From NCBI GenBank assembly GCA_021234155.1, contig JAJEKV010000022.1:5665852-5729851 (forward strand): 64,000 nt of DNA, written 5' to 3'. Below are positions 8,041-19,728 of this stretch, in pieces (position 1 is the first letter of the stretch; the number at the start of each line of letters is the position of its first letter). Source of the DNA: Isoetes taiwanensis (Eukaryota > Streptophyta > Lycopodiopsida > Isoetales > Isoetaceae). Both the position numbers and the translations under genes were made by a program. The notes beneath the pieces are model-generated. The model saw only the letters and a program-made list of their open reading frames with translations. It had not been told where the DNA came from and made no database searches.

Positions 8041-11000
8041 TTCATATGAGAGCCTATGTTTTCTCTAGCGTCAAAAAGCACCTAGAGTTTGCAAGATCAT
8101 GTGCAATTTTTATGTTTTTTTTCTCCAAGATAATCAATTTCTCTTTATTTTGAGGTTCTTGGCATATTTACCTACTTTTGAATTTGAATGGAAGGTGGTC
8201 AATGGTTTTGTAATCTATTGTTTAAATTTGGTTTTTCCGGCACCCCAAAAACTTTTTAGATTTTTTCTTTAACTTGATTTCCTAAGATTTTGAGGGTTTT
8301 GGCGGCCGGAAAACAATTCCGATTTGCCAAAAATTGGAAAAATTTCCTCAACTTTCATTTGGGGTTTCAAATTTTCCCCTTTCTGATTTTGGCCCTTCTA
8401 ATCCGGCATGCATGTGCGATGATGAAGGGCATGGAGGACGGCTGGAGTAGCTGGAGTAGTTGGGTGGCTAGGGTTAAGACGAAATCTGTCGATCCGAGTA
8501 TTAGGTCGTTGGATTTTCTTGCAGTTTATTTCGTCTGCATGGCCGTGAACATGGAGATGTTCCTTTCCTCAGCAGAGACGACCCACTTTTGCACAGAGGA
8601 GATTGATAGATGGAATACTTAGACGGTACTATAATGCATCTGAATCTGGTTTATTGTTTTTATCTATCTTGGATGTTAGTTTTCTTTATTAAGCTGATTT
8701 ATCCGTCTGAACAGGTTAAGCAATAGTATCTAGCATACCTAGCATTAAATCCGGAAGGAGAAGTGGCTGTGGCTGGTCTGTGGCGCCCAGAAAGGGCCGA
8801 TTTTGGCATAAAGGATCAATCTGGAGCATTATAAAGCGCTGCCTTGGAGGTGTTATCACTGAAAAGCAGTTACAAAATTGGGATAAGGTAGAATCGAACA
8901 TTTGTTCTTTATCTATCTTTAATGGTAGTTTTGTCAAATATGCTGATTATACAAGCAATACCTCTGAACAGGAAAAGCAACAAACAGATTCTTGCATTGA
9001 GCATACTATCCGGAAGGAAAGATTATATCCTGAAGCTAAAGTTTTTATGTGGAGAACCATCATAATATATAAAGGCAAAGTTTCGGTTGCATAGCCAGCC
9101 AAGAATAAGGTACTGGAAAAAATTACAGTATAAATTTCTAGATTCTATTTTCTATTATGATATGGAATTAAATGGATGCCAGCTTCTAGGCAAATCATTT
9201 ATTACCAAAAATGCCATGACACATCTAATTGATTCTTCTGTTCTGTATATTATAAAAAATGCCAATGCCAAGAGGTTTGTTGCAGCCTGTGTAAAGAGGA
9301 GCCACTTGACATGGTTATGAATTCCACAGAGGCAGAGGCATAGTTGTGAAATTCAAACCCCTGGCATAGTTGTGGAATTCAAACGCCTGTAGAAGCAAAA
9401 AGAATGCTCTGTCTAAGATGTAGTTGAAGTCGTTGCAGCCAATATGATGTGCTATTTAAGAAGATGCAATTGTTCCATTTTCAGGCCGAGCTCGATATTT
9501 TACATAGCCTCTCTTTTGCAACCTATCAAATTGTTTAGAGATGAGACAAGCTCATTATTTGGGAATGCTCATGTACCATATGCCCAAGAAGAGTCAGCTT
9601 AATCGTAGAAGACGCTGGTGCACACATTATTGTTGCAAATATAGACACATGCCTTAATATGTGAGCGCTGAATTTTCTATTTAGATTCGTCGGTCTATTC
9701 TTGCAGCGCAGATTTGTCTTTGTCGTGATTTGCGTTTGTCCTAATCATGATATTGTAAAATATTGTCTGTTTTGCAGCCTTGGAGTGTATGTGCATGTGA
9801 TTCCCCAACTTAAAACATCATTTTATTATCACTGCTTCTCAAATTTGCAGGTTGATATTTCATGGAAAACTTGAGTCATATACATCCTGTCCAGCATCGC
9901 ATATCCAGGTTCTTCTCTAACTCCTATATAATGACAAATTGCAGATCTTTTTAAATCAGTCTCTTATACAAAAGTCTCGACTTAGACTCAACAACTGGAC
10001 AGAATAATACATCATTGTGACCATGCTTACTATATGTGCATCCTTTTCCAAACCCTTCATTCAGCCTATTTCCTCTCCTGGATTTTTCCTTATTAATTTC
10101 TATGCTTCTATTGTCAGTTACTTAGGGATCCTATATTAGCCTTCGAGTTAGGGATGCTTATGGACTGAATGCTCATGAATTTATGATACAAATCGAGTAG
10201 TTGAACTGAAGTTTGCAGAGCCTATATTTGGGACAAAAGGCTATTACTATACATTGGGTGGTTATTAACTTCTACAACAGAATCTTGGTTAGTTCCTTTG
10301 TGCCTCAGTTCCTTAGTATCAGGGATTTCGAGTTGTAGTGTTTTCATTGTAGTTTATTTTATTTTGTTCCATTTTCTGGTGTTGTTTGAGCGTTTGCTTC
10401 TCTTTGCTATTTTATTGTGTCTATATACTATTTAAACGGTTAGATTTCACCATTATTAGAAAATATGTGCCAGAGAAATAGCTAGCATGAACTCAAATAA
10501 ACATGATATTTTGAACTGATATAGCTAGATACCTTCCTTTAGAAGCCAGATTATGAGACAAAACAAATGTCCTTTGGTAGTTTCTTCCAGGTGGTGTAAT
10601 ATTGAATAAGGTATGTTCGAGATAAGTTTATAAACTAAGTCTGTCATCAAATGCAGAATTATAATGTGCCAGAATGAAATTTCCAGTTAAGATTGTCTTA
10701 GAACTTTGTTAGATCAACAGTTGTGAAGTAATATGATGACTTTGCAATGAACAGACTTCGTAGTTTGTACATACTTATCTGCTTAGATGGATTTGCAGAT
10801 TCCTGTGTGTCCAACCTGTAGAGGCAAGATTTCTGGATATTGTTACAAGATGCAGAAGGAAGTACATGTGCACATACCTTAATGACTAACCAATGACATT
10901 GTAATTCAGGTTACAGGTCACGTCGATGTTGGGCAAAATAGGTGTTGTATAAAGTGCTAAATTCACTCCCTTTTCTTTTGTTGAAGTAGTCAAAGTCATG

Positions 11001-12474
11001 TTATCATGCAGGTGTTCACCAGGGAATTTGTGTGCACTTATAGACATTAGAAGTAGAGAGAGGGAATTACCTTCTGCTCTACTATTTCCATCAGCTATCT
11101 TGATGCCATCTCAGAGATTAGCATTGATGTAATTGGTCTCCATGTTTTCTGGCTGATGAAAAAGGCAATTTTGAAACGGTGAATTGGAGAAATACTTTAA
11201 ATAATTGATCTGTTAGCGTAGTAAATTCAAACAAAGGTATGGAAGCTCTGCGGTTTGCTTAGCATAGTAGAGCTAACAAATCCAAGCGTTGCATCTTCTC
11301 ACACTAACTAAAGCCATATCATTATTTATGGCCATACCAGTTGTGCAATATTGGGAGATATATTTGCTTCTAGATTCTTTTTGTTTTTATTGCATATCCA
11401 CCTTTTTCTCTTAAACAGTTGTTTGTGGTTACAGTTGTGCTGGATCCAAATGTTACTTATTTGTATAATATTTTTGACATCATGATGGTAAAGATCACGA
11501 ACTTCATAATATTGTTTAAGTAGTGCCTATAGACCATCCAATGATTTGTAAACACTACTATGTCCATTATACCCATGAAAACACCCACTTTTTGACCCTC
11601 TACATTTTCCCCAAGGCATATAAATATAAATTATATTTCATGATGCGCCATCACATGACATGGATTCCTAAGGAAATATGTTTTTGACTACCTATAGATT
11701 TCAATATCTACAAGACAAGATCAACATGAACTTGCTATCTTTGATAGTTATCTATCAATGAACTACTAGCACTACTTCTAGCAGGTAAAACTAATAATCC
11801 GGATGACCATGTTTTACTTCTAGGTGGTCATATTTTATTTAAGGCAACGAGATCTTATCTCATGCATTATTCTTCGTGCTTACAGGCCCATTGGAAAGAC
11901 CTAGGCTGGATGCCAAGCCAAGGTTGAGCACCTTGGATAACGTAAGGTATTAATGCGGAAAATGTTCCCATCATAGTTTGATAATCTTCTTAGCGTTTGC
12001 TCAAATATCAACAAGACAAAAAAGCTACCTCAATATAAAAAACCCAAGCCTAACAAATAAAGACTAACATATTCAAACATACATCCGAGATTAAATTCAT
12101 AATTCATAATATTGTGCACAATGGTTTTTTTTTATCTTCATCAATGAATCTTAAAGAATTGCTTTTTCTTCCCAATATATCTATCTATATATATTACTCT
12201 TCCTTCCCACAACTTTTGTTTTTCGTTCCACCACCTCTTCAAATTGTTACTAAAGCCCGGCAACGCCGGGCACCATAACTAGTCATGGTTCAATCCAAGA
12301 TAAACATCAACATCAATTGTAGGTGTAGCTATGTTGTGTTGACTCTATAACTATTTCATGCTATTATAGTGGGCTTAACTCCCATTCTTTGAAATTATTG
12401 ATGTCTCTCGTCCTTATAAACCCATCACAAATATTTTGGCGTCGCGCAAAACCTATAAATATACGGCCATTTTT
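8041..12474. other. long gene-poor region
   Basis: No credible gene is seen in 4.4 kb. Frames at 8290-8622 and 8780-9094 are open but do not match a family I know; splice-like boundaries are possible but unproven. A 26-bp unit (GGCATAGTTGTGGAATTCAA type) is doubled at about 9336-9388. The stretch from about 12280 to 12400 resembles flanks of the ~430-bp array at 24850-24990 and 30435-30470, so it belongs to a dispersed repeat. Confidence 0.4.
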
Positions 12475-12547
12475 TATAGTTTGCATATGTTGTTGTATTT
12501 GTGCAAGGATATGCCAGTAATATTCTTAGAGCGCGTTGTAGTATTTC
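12475..12547 (+). repeat. left half of the repeat split by the Gypsy insertion, with TSD
   Basis: The segment matches 7768-7847 (GCCAGTAATATT, AGAGC, GTATTTC). Its last five bases, ATTTC (12543-12547), recur immediately after the right LTR at 24701-24705. Confidence 0.75.
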
Positions 12548-14076
12548 TGTGACGTTCCACGTATTTATACGATATACGTATAAATATACGGACACATCAC
12601 GCACCTAAAAGGGATTAATTTAGCTATGCCAAATTAATAAAGGGTTAATTAAAGGTTCAATACCTATAATTAAGGAATAATTATTTAATTAACTTAATTA
12701 AGCCAATTAAGTTAATCTAATTAATTAATTAAGAGGAGGACACCTGGTTAAACTCGATTGGCCAGTAGAAGACTGCTAATTTGGGGCAACAAATTGAATC
12801 CCTATCCCAACTTGCCCCAAATCGATCCCAAGGAGAGGAGCTGCTGGGCGACCAGATTGCTTGAAGATGGAGATGCCACATGACAATGGATCCAGCAGGA
12901 ATTCGGGTTAGTGGATAGATTAGCTTGACATTTCTAGGGCCAGCGCCTCTGTCAGTCTTCTCTGCTTGTCTTTGATTATGGTTAACCCTTGTTTGATAGT
13001 TAGAAGTGTTCTCAACTATGGATTGTGCTCTGTGATGGATGGATGGATGGATGTATCTTTATTAGTATCTCTGTTAGTCTTCCAGAAAGCAGGGATTAAG
13101 GGGGGTAGAGACCTCTGTGACCTATGTTCATTAGTATGCTCCTAGTATCTCCCATAATACCCGCTACTTGCAGGCCTGTGCACAAGATCCCACCGAGCTG
13201 TGGAATCTATGGCATGATTGAAGCACCAGACAAGGGGCCGTAGTGATGAAGTGTGGGGTGGGGTCTCGCCTGAGCATAAAAGGCTACGGGGACTCCTACA
13301 GTGAGCTAGGCCTGATAACTAGCCAGTGAACCAGGCCGGGTATGGGTCTGACACTCCCTGGGTACAGTTGTGTGATCACCCTGTACTTTGAAGATAAAGT
13401 TAGGGGAGTAGGTCGGGTACGGATGCGGGGATCGCTGATGCGGCACGTATTCTCTAGCTCACCCATGGAATCACTGCGACTCTGGGAAGGGACACTTCCC
13501 TGACCTGCCTCATCGGACCGGGGAGATGTAACCCGGAGTAGTCCCGAAGGGTATGCCTTGGGATTGCGGCTCCGGAAGGCTACAATGACGCCATAGCTTG
13601 ATTCAGCTCATCTGCAAAGTGTGCACAGGAGGGGCAGATGGAGTGGACAACCCTAGCCGATGTTCTATGCCAGCCAACGCCATGCCAAGATTCGGTCTGC
13701 TGATCTCTTGAGACTTAGCCGTCAGTCGATCCTCATTGGAGTCTGAGCCGGGGTAGAACCTTGGGTTTGGGGTGTTTTCCCTAGCGTTAGATGTATTTTC
13801 TCTGTTATCATCAGTTGGATGGATGTGCCACCCTTCGTGGTGGTTATTTATGATATGATTATGCTGTATGCTAACTTGTATTCATGCTTCCGCGGCATAG
13901 GAGTCCCATTGAAGGCGTGGGCCGAATGACACCTCCGTGTCCTTCACCCGGGCATCTTCCTATAGATGGTCCGAGTTAGACGGAGGGCCCTGCTCATGGT
14001 GAGCTGATCGCCATGGGAGGGGAAAGTCCCCGTACGTATAGGTCCGGAGTGCCGTATATGTTCAGGGAGTGTCACA
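12548..14076 (+). repeat. 5' LTR
   Basis: Pairs with 23142-24700. It lacks about 30 bp present in the right LTR near 23195-23230 and has fewer GGAT units in the simple repeat at about 13037. It starts TGTGACG and ends GTGTCACA. An ATAAAAG box near 13277 could be the LTR promoter, but that is only a sequence resemblance. Confidence 0.93.
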
Positions 14077-14077
14077 G

Positions 14078-14093
14078 TGGTATCAGAGCCATG
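14078..14093 (+). promoter_or_regulatory. primer binding site (initiator Met tRNA)
   Basis: TGGTATCAGAGCCATG begins two bases after the LTR end and is the standard plant retrotransposon primer site, complementary to the 3' end of tRNA-iMet. Confidence 0.92.
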
Positions 14094-14787
14094 ATTTTGG
14101 GCTGTCCGAAATCATAGCACTGACCAAATCTCTAACCCGCTAGATGGGTAGTCGAGGGGGAGTTTAAGCTAGTTGGACTGCCTAACTTCTTAGTAATTTG
14201 GTTTTGTGCTAGGTTGATGTAATAAATTATGAGTTTTAGGAAGTTTAGGGCGATTTTGGAGGGAAAAAATTGTGACTGGAGGACCCAAGTTTAGATGGGC
14301 CATAACTTTTTGTAGGTAGCTCAGATAAAGGCAAAAATGGTTCCAATGGATCGGGCACCTCATAAATACCCTAGAGGGCACGTTTCCCGAGGTCGAAATG
14401 GCAACACCAAGGCGAAATGTCAAAAGGGGCGCTGCTAGCGGATGAGGTGTTTCTTTTCGAATATTAGCGTATAACGCTAAAAATACGGCTCTCACTGGTC
14501 CACGCCGTATAAAAATCTGGCGCCTTTTTTTTTTTTAATTTTAAAGAAAAAAGTTTGAAAAAAAAGTTAGTTTCAAAATTTGTGTTTCCTCTTTTTGGAC
14601 CTCTCTTCTTTAGCCGCCTATCTTCCGCCATAGCCGCCGGACTTGAGCTCTTCTGCCACCATAGCCGACCTGGACTAGTACCCGGCCTCTGTCTTCACAT
14701 CCTAGCGCCTCCATCCAGGACCTAGCGCCGCCTATTTCTCTCCGAAGCACTCTTCTTCTTTACTGCTAGAACCTACCGTCTGTCATC

Positions 14788-15523
14788 ATGCCGCGCTTCA
14801 AACTCACTGTAGATCTAAAAACCCTGAATGTGTATCAGCTCTATAGTGTGCTCGTAGAGCATCTGGCGGACGAGAGTGATGACATCGATGTGGTCTTAAA
14901 CCTATTGGTGAAACATTTTGCTGAGAATCGCAGGATTCCGTACCCTATTTTCCATTTCAATGAGCGGTTTCTCATGAAACTGAATGCTGCAACATCCCTA
15001 TACCCTTATGGAACAACCAGATCAAGCCTATGCTATAACCAAATTTTATCCGCTACCGAGCCCAGAAGAGGATCCTGTAGAGCTTATCCGGAATGAGGCC
15101 CAAAGGATTATGCACCTTGCTAGGATAGAGGATCTCCAACAGATCGCTAGTGGCCTTCCAGAAGAGAGAGCGTCCCGCTTTTATTACCTAGGGAAAGGCC
15201 ATGTGCTCATGTATATGGACCATTATAACCTTCCCCCTTTCTATTGGAATGAAGAATTATATAGCTTCATCTTCGATGATATCTCATCTCAAATCACACA
15301 GGACCGCATGGACCTCATAGAAGCTGATATGCGACAGCAACCGGCCCGTTATCATGTAGAGATTGCGCGGCGAACTCAAGTGCGCCAGGACAAGGAGGCC
15401 CGGGATGCTGAGAGAGAGCGTGTCCGTAGAGTAGAGGAAGTTGCCCAGACACAGCGGAGCGCAGATCAAAATGTTGTTCAGGAGGGAGATCAACATGTTG
15501 TTCATGAAACAGAGGAGAGATGA
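14788..15523 (+). pseudogene. cargo ORF 1 (unknown protein, one frameshift)
   Basis: An ATG at 14788 opens a frame beginning MPRFKLTVDLKTLNVYQLYS that runs about 66 codons. The sensible continuation lies one frame over from about 14984 (LMEQPDQAYAITKFYPLPSP) to a TGA at 15521-15523, giving about 245 codons in all with one frameshift. The C-terminal third is a charged, probably coiled-coil stretch (RQDKEARDAERERVRRVEE). I do not recognise the family. The same frame continues past the TGA into a Lys/Arg-rich segment that leads to the histone H3-like sequence, so both may once have been one ORF. The leader at 14590-14787 is CT-rich, like a 5' UTR. It does not resemble gag. Confidence 0.45.
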
Positions 15524-15637
15524 GGTAACAGGAAGAGGAAGCTTACAAAACCAACAAGGGGAGGCGTCAGGTACAAAACCCGACTCCAGAAGGACGCTGA
15601 GATCGGCAAGAATACGTCGGCACAACGTCGGGAGTGG

Positions 15638-16017
15638 ATGGTACAAAGGGCAAAACACCCCTCGACTGGTGGGAAGACCCTACCATTGCCCAACCCACCT
15701 GCCAAGTCGAGAAAACCCCATTGTGTTCCGACCGCATTACCAAAGAGTCCCTGCGGAGATAATGTAAGCATCGTAAGACTATCGAGCCCTTGATACGCCG
15801 GCTACCCTTCCAGCGTCTTGTCCGGGAAATTGCCCAAGATTTCAAGACCGACCTGAGGTTCCAAGCTTTTGCTTTACTTGCACTTCAGGAAGCTTCTGAA
15901 GCCTACCTTATTGAAATTTTGAGTGATGCCAACTTGTGTGCTATTCATGCTAAAAGAGTCACTATCATGCCCAAAGATATTCAGCTGGCGCGAAGAATCC
16001 GAGGGGAATTCCACTAG
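15638..16017 (+). pseudogene. histone H3-like sequence inside the Gypsy element
   Basis: From 15790 the frame reads [36 protein letters not shown] and [20 protein letters not shown] ending RRIRGEFH. This is the complete H3 histone fold from helix N to the C-terminus. One frame back, KHRKTIEP precedes it, and an ATG at 15638 starts a tail (MVQRAKHPSTGGKT) that keeps the STGGK of the H3 tail around Ser10-Lys14 but has otherwise diverged. A frameshift near 15763 separates tail and fold. The core follows canonical H3 ([20 protein letters not shown]) and not CENH3, although the tail is unusual. Captured histone genes in retrotransposons are not something I know as a described class. An AT-rich stretch like a 3' UTR follows. 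Confidence 0.82.
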
Positions 16018-16288
16018 CTGTCGAAGAGTTCTTGTTTTTTTTTTCATTGTATAAATTTTGTGAGATATAATTATGTAAATATCTTTTTATTGCAAACTAT
16101 AGAGTCAAATTGTGTATTCCGCTGACTTTTTGTAAGTATATAAATGTAAATTATTAAATAAATAATATTTTTTTTGTGACCTAGGAAAACGTGCCAAAAA
16201 AGATATAAAGTCACTTTTTGCACATTAGGGTTTCATTCTTTTTCTTGCCTTTAGCGCCTTCCTCCTCCTCCCTTGTTCCTTCTCCGCC

Positions 16289-17680
16289 ATGGACCGCCCT
16301 ACTCTACAACAGTGGTACCTGGATGGTGAGCATTGGGACCCTGCGGTTCCCTTTGAGGTACTTCACCCTCATTTGCTTCAGCAGGTGGATCTCATCCACA
16401 ACATGCAAGCGCATCCAGACTATGCAAGTTTTCTTCAATTCTTCCACGAGGAGATTGTGCCTGCATGCGTCTTCAACGAAGCAGACTCCCAGCTCTACCT
16501 TGACATTCACACCTTGATGGAGATGTTGGGAGATGATGACCATGCCCGCAATGTTCTTAAGAGCATTAGGAGAAGAGGAATCGACCTTCCTATTGTCACT
16601 ATAGACCGCGAGCTCTGTTTTGAGGCTCGTTTTGCACTGGCGATCATCATGGACCAGTACATAGAGGATGAACAGATACCTGCAGAGCAATCTACCACGC
16701 CAGTACCCCCTGATCCGGAGGACGATGAAGTCGTCGACGAGCAAGATTTTGCAAGATGGAAAGAACTGGCTACGGAGGCACTGACAGGTCGTGATAAAGC
16801 CCTGAAGCTTGAAGGGCTAGATCTTCTCCCCACCATACTCTTGAACGACCAAGAGTATCTTATTTTGGAGGATATTATGTGGGCTTACCGCGTCATCGCC
16901 GATATGCGGGGTCGGCAAAAGATAGAAGTCCTATATGACCTTGCAGAGTTATGCCAAGATGACTTCGTCGACTTCACAACGCCTATTGTGCATCCGCCGC
17001 AAGTCCAAGGTTTGTTTGCATTCCAGCCAGAGGAGATAGAGCCCGTTGAGACCCTCTTGTCTCTCCGGCAGTTCCTATTGACCGACGACCCACAGCCTCC
17101 AACGGAGCAGTTTGCGGCCATCATGCGACCTCCTCCTACAAGTCAACCATTGCAGATCACTATGGCAGAGGCGGATCAGGGTGAAGAAGATCTTTGTGAT
17201 ACCAAGATGAGTCTTCGGGATGATAAAGAAGAAGCGGAGCAGGAGAGGATACCTATCAACTTGGAAAAGGAAGCAGAAACCTCCAGGGATCCACGGATTA
17301 AGGCAATGGGCAATCAGTTGACCCGATTTTTCCTTTCTGCCTTCAGACAAGGTGAGGTCCTCTTCTTCTCCAAGTATTTGGGGCCTCCATCTGAAGCATC
17401 TTGGTGGGCACTCTGTGCATTATCCACCTTGGCGGGCCATAAGAAGATTGATTATCATGCCACTACTATCACTCTGGTTAGACGAGATCTTGCTATTGTG
17501 GCATTGGGGGACGTGGCGGGCTGCGCTAATATGCGTCTCCTTGTCGCGGCACCTCTGGCTACTTGCCTACCACCGGATGCAGCAGCTCGAGCCGCCCTCT
17601 CTGCTAGTCCCAGCACCACCTTAATGCGCTACCGGCCGCCTCCTCAGCCTATGGAGGAAGATGAGGAACCTAGTTCTTAA
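16289..17680 (+). CDS. cargo ORF 2, intact 463-codon ORF of unknown function
   Basis: A single uninterrupted frame starts MDRPTLQQWYLDGEHWDPAV at an ATG in a good context (CCGCCATGG) after a CT-rich leader, and ends MEEDEEPSS. The protein is acidic and mostly helical-looking in its first 280 residues, with a low-complexity acidic middle (EEAEQERIPINLEKEAE), a small GC-rich C-terminal domain and an acidic tail. There are no zinc knuckle, protease, RT, integrase or transmembrane signals. I do not recognise it. It is remarkable that it is open when neighbouring gag and pol are damaged. It could be a captured host gene, or an extra ORF native to this retrotransposon lineage. Confidence 0.6.
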   Translation: MDRPTLQQWYLDGEHWDPAVPFEVLHPHLLQQVDLIHNMQAHPDYASFLQFFHEEIVPACVFNEADSQLYLDIHTLMEMLGDDDHARNVLKSIRRRGIDLPIVTIDRELCFEARFALAIIMDQYIEDEQIPAEQSTTPVPPDPEDDEVVDEQDFARWKELATEALTGRDKALKLEGLDLLPTILLNDQEYLILEDIMWAYRVIADMRGRQKIEVLYDLAELCQDDFVDFTTPIVHPPQVQGLFAFQPEEIEPVETLLSLRQFLLTDDPQPPTEQFAAIMRPPPTSQPLQITMAEADQGEEDLCDTKMSLRDDKEEAEQERIPINLEKEAETSRDPRIKAMGNQLTRFFLSAFRQGEVLFFSKYLGPPSEASWWALCALSTLAGHKKIDYHATTITLVRRDLAIVALGDVAGCANMRLLVAAPLATCLPPDAAARAALSASPSTTLMRYRPPPQPMEEDEEPSS

Positions 17681-17876
17681 ATATGTTTTGTCAATTATAG
17701 ATCTTTATATTAACTATCGATGTAATTTTGATTGGTATTTTTAATGACCCATCACCTGGTAGATAGATGTACTATTTTCTTACGTTTCATTGTATTGTTG
17801 AATACAATTAAATTGTCTTTTTCCTACAATACTTGTCTCTCTCTTTTAGAGTTGAAGTATAAGGAATCATTCTGTA

Positions 17877-18368
17877 TTGTACATTCATCCTTGCCGTCTT
17901 GCAGACGATGAAATTGAGGAACATGAAGAAGAGATACCTGAAGAACTGCGAGGGGAGGATCAGCCACCGCCGGAGCAGAGTTATGACGAACAGGATGCAT
18001 GGGAGTATGACGAAGATGATGACGGTCATGAGGAAGAAGACCTAGGGGATGAAGCAGAGCCCTATGACCCAATTAAGGGTTTTGAGATTGTCAATATCCT
18101 CCGCGAGCATGCCTTCGAGCACCTAGAGCAGACACTCCGTCGAACGTGGAACTATTGGGATATGACGAAACAGGAGGCCTTTGCCGACGCAAATGATCAT
18201 CTCTGGCAAATCTTCTACGCACTGAGAGACCTCTTCAATTTGCTGATCATTAGTCCTACTTTGGATTACCAATATGTCATCATACAGGCATGGGCTCGCT
18301 ATAAAGTAGTCAGGGCAGTACGGGAGAGTATTCGTTACTCCATTCTGTACCCCTTCACGCAGCCCTAG
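17877..18368 (+). CDS. cargo ORF 3, acidic-N-terminus protein of unknown function
   Basis: The open frame from 17877 has a very acidic first third (DDEIEEHEEEIPEELRGEDQ, DEDDDGHEEEDLGDEAEP), then a helical-looking domain (EHAFEHLEQTLRRTWNYWDM, YALRDLFNLLIISPTLDYQY). No obvious ATG opens the acidic part. TCTTGCAG|ACGATGAAATT at about 17905 looks like a 3' splice site, so this may be a downstream exon of cargo ORF 2, whose tail is also acidic. No family is recognised. It ends 250 bp before the gag remnant. Confidence 0.45.
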   Translation: MYIHPCRLADDEIEEHEEEIPEELRGEDQPPPEQSYDEQDAWEYDEDDDGHEEEDLGDEAEPYDPIKGFEIVNILREHAFEHLEQTLRRTWNYWDMTKQEAFADANDHLWQIFYALRDLFNLLIISPTLDYQYVIIQAWARYKVVRAVRESIRYSILYPFTQP

Positions 18369-18616
18369 GCCTCATCTCCACAGTCTCTTCATAGCTACAC
18401 GTGTGTTTGTTCAAATTGTATCATGTATAATCATCAGTTTTGTACTATACGGTCTCAAGTTTTGTTAAAACACTCATTTGATGTAACCATAACCTTGTCT
18501 TTGTAATAAAACTGTTTTCTTCAATTCTGTTTTGTGGTGCTGTTGTTGTTATTGGCTGTCTACTTTTGGTTATCACAAGTAGAATGAGTTTGCTTATCTT
18601 TCTCCTCTTCCTGTTT

Positions 18617-19728
18617 AGACGGTGCACGTTCAACCGGGCGACACCCATTCAACCGGGCCGTCTTACCCTGGAACAGGAGCTTATGATTATGAAACGCCAG
18701 CTCACCGAGCTCCAAGCCTATATGTTGAACACAAACCCTCCGCAGTTCGCACCTGAAAATGGACTGGAGTTACCACCATTACCGAATCATATGGTATGAC
18801 CGAGAAGGATACAGGGAAGGTTGCCACCACCAAGCTCACAGGTGCAGCTAGGATTTGGTGGAAAGGTTATGCTAGAGCTAAACATCTAGATAGGAGCAGA
18901 TGCAAGTTTAAGAAGTTTGCAAAGGCTTTTAAGTCGCACTATGTGCCTCGTGCGCACAAGTGCCAACAGATACAGAGCTTCTACAGGTTGGAGCAGAAGG
19001 GTATGTTAGTTCAAGCCTATACTGACGAGTTCATGCGCTTGAGGCTATATGTGCCGGGTATGAATGAGAAGATGGCAGTGGAAGGATATATTGAAGGGTT
19101 GGCACCATCAATTAAAAGAATGGTTAAAGCCATAGACCCCAAATCTGTTGCAGAGGCCGCGGCTAAGGCATTAAGCCTCGAGGAGGACATACCAAAGAAC
19201 CAGTATCAGCGTCCCTCCTCCTATTCTCAGCCTCGCCCTTACACACCGTATAAGCCTCGTTCTCCAAGTTCTGGACCCCCTCAGCAAAATTCAAATGGGC
19301 GACAGGATAAGAAAGTCACCTTCAACGTGCCAGATAAGCCCAATAATATGGGTAGCTCCATTCGGGACCTCTTACGCTCTATTCCCAAAGAGGCTCAAGC
19401 ACAGCTCCGCAAGGATAAGGCATGTTTCAGGTGTATGCGGCCCGGGCACATGATGCAGAACTGCCCTTATGTCACACAAACTGCTCAGCTGGCCATGGCC
19501 GACCTCGACTGGGACGACCTTGAGTCTTCACCACCTGTTGACGAGGAGGCTCACGAGTACATTCACGGTGCGTCTCATATTTTTGCAGCTATTAAAACCG
19601 GCAATCAATGCCGCAAGTCACCGCCGCTATTTTTCGCTATAGGCCGTAGACAAGAAAACCTTTTGTTATTCTTATGGATACGGGTAGTACCCATAATTTT
19701 GCTTCTCCCCGAATGGCCCAGGTGTTGA
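18617..19728 (+). pseudogene. Gypsy gag, truncated and frameshifted
   Basis: The N-terminal coiled coil (RLTLEQELMIMKRQLTELQA) ends near 18798. The frame then jumps to TEKDTGKVATTKLTGAARIW and WKGYARAK, the middle of the Ty3/Gypsy gag core. The part of the core between these is missing. The rest (QAYTDEFMRLRLYVPGMNEK, EGYIEGLAPSIKRMVKAI) and a CCHC zinc knuckle (CFRCMRPGHMMQNC, C-x2-C-x4-H-x4-C) are intact. The gag frame meets the protease one base out of frame near 19660. I saw no standard slippery heptamer there, so this looks like an indel. Confidence 0.85.

Noticed and set aside
15638-16017. CENH3 (centromeric histone) identity for the H3-like sequence
   Set aside because: The core keeps canonical H3 residues and lacks the lengthened loop 1 typical of CENH3; only the tail is divergent.
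16304-17124. Minus-strand ORFs opposite cargo ORF 2
   Set aside because: Shorter, without motifs, and explained as antisense of the 463-codon frame.
19640-19680. Programmed -1 frameshift between gag and protease
   Set aside because: The frames are offset by -1, but no X-XXY-YYZ heptamer sits in the zero frame, and the copy has other indels.
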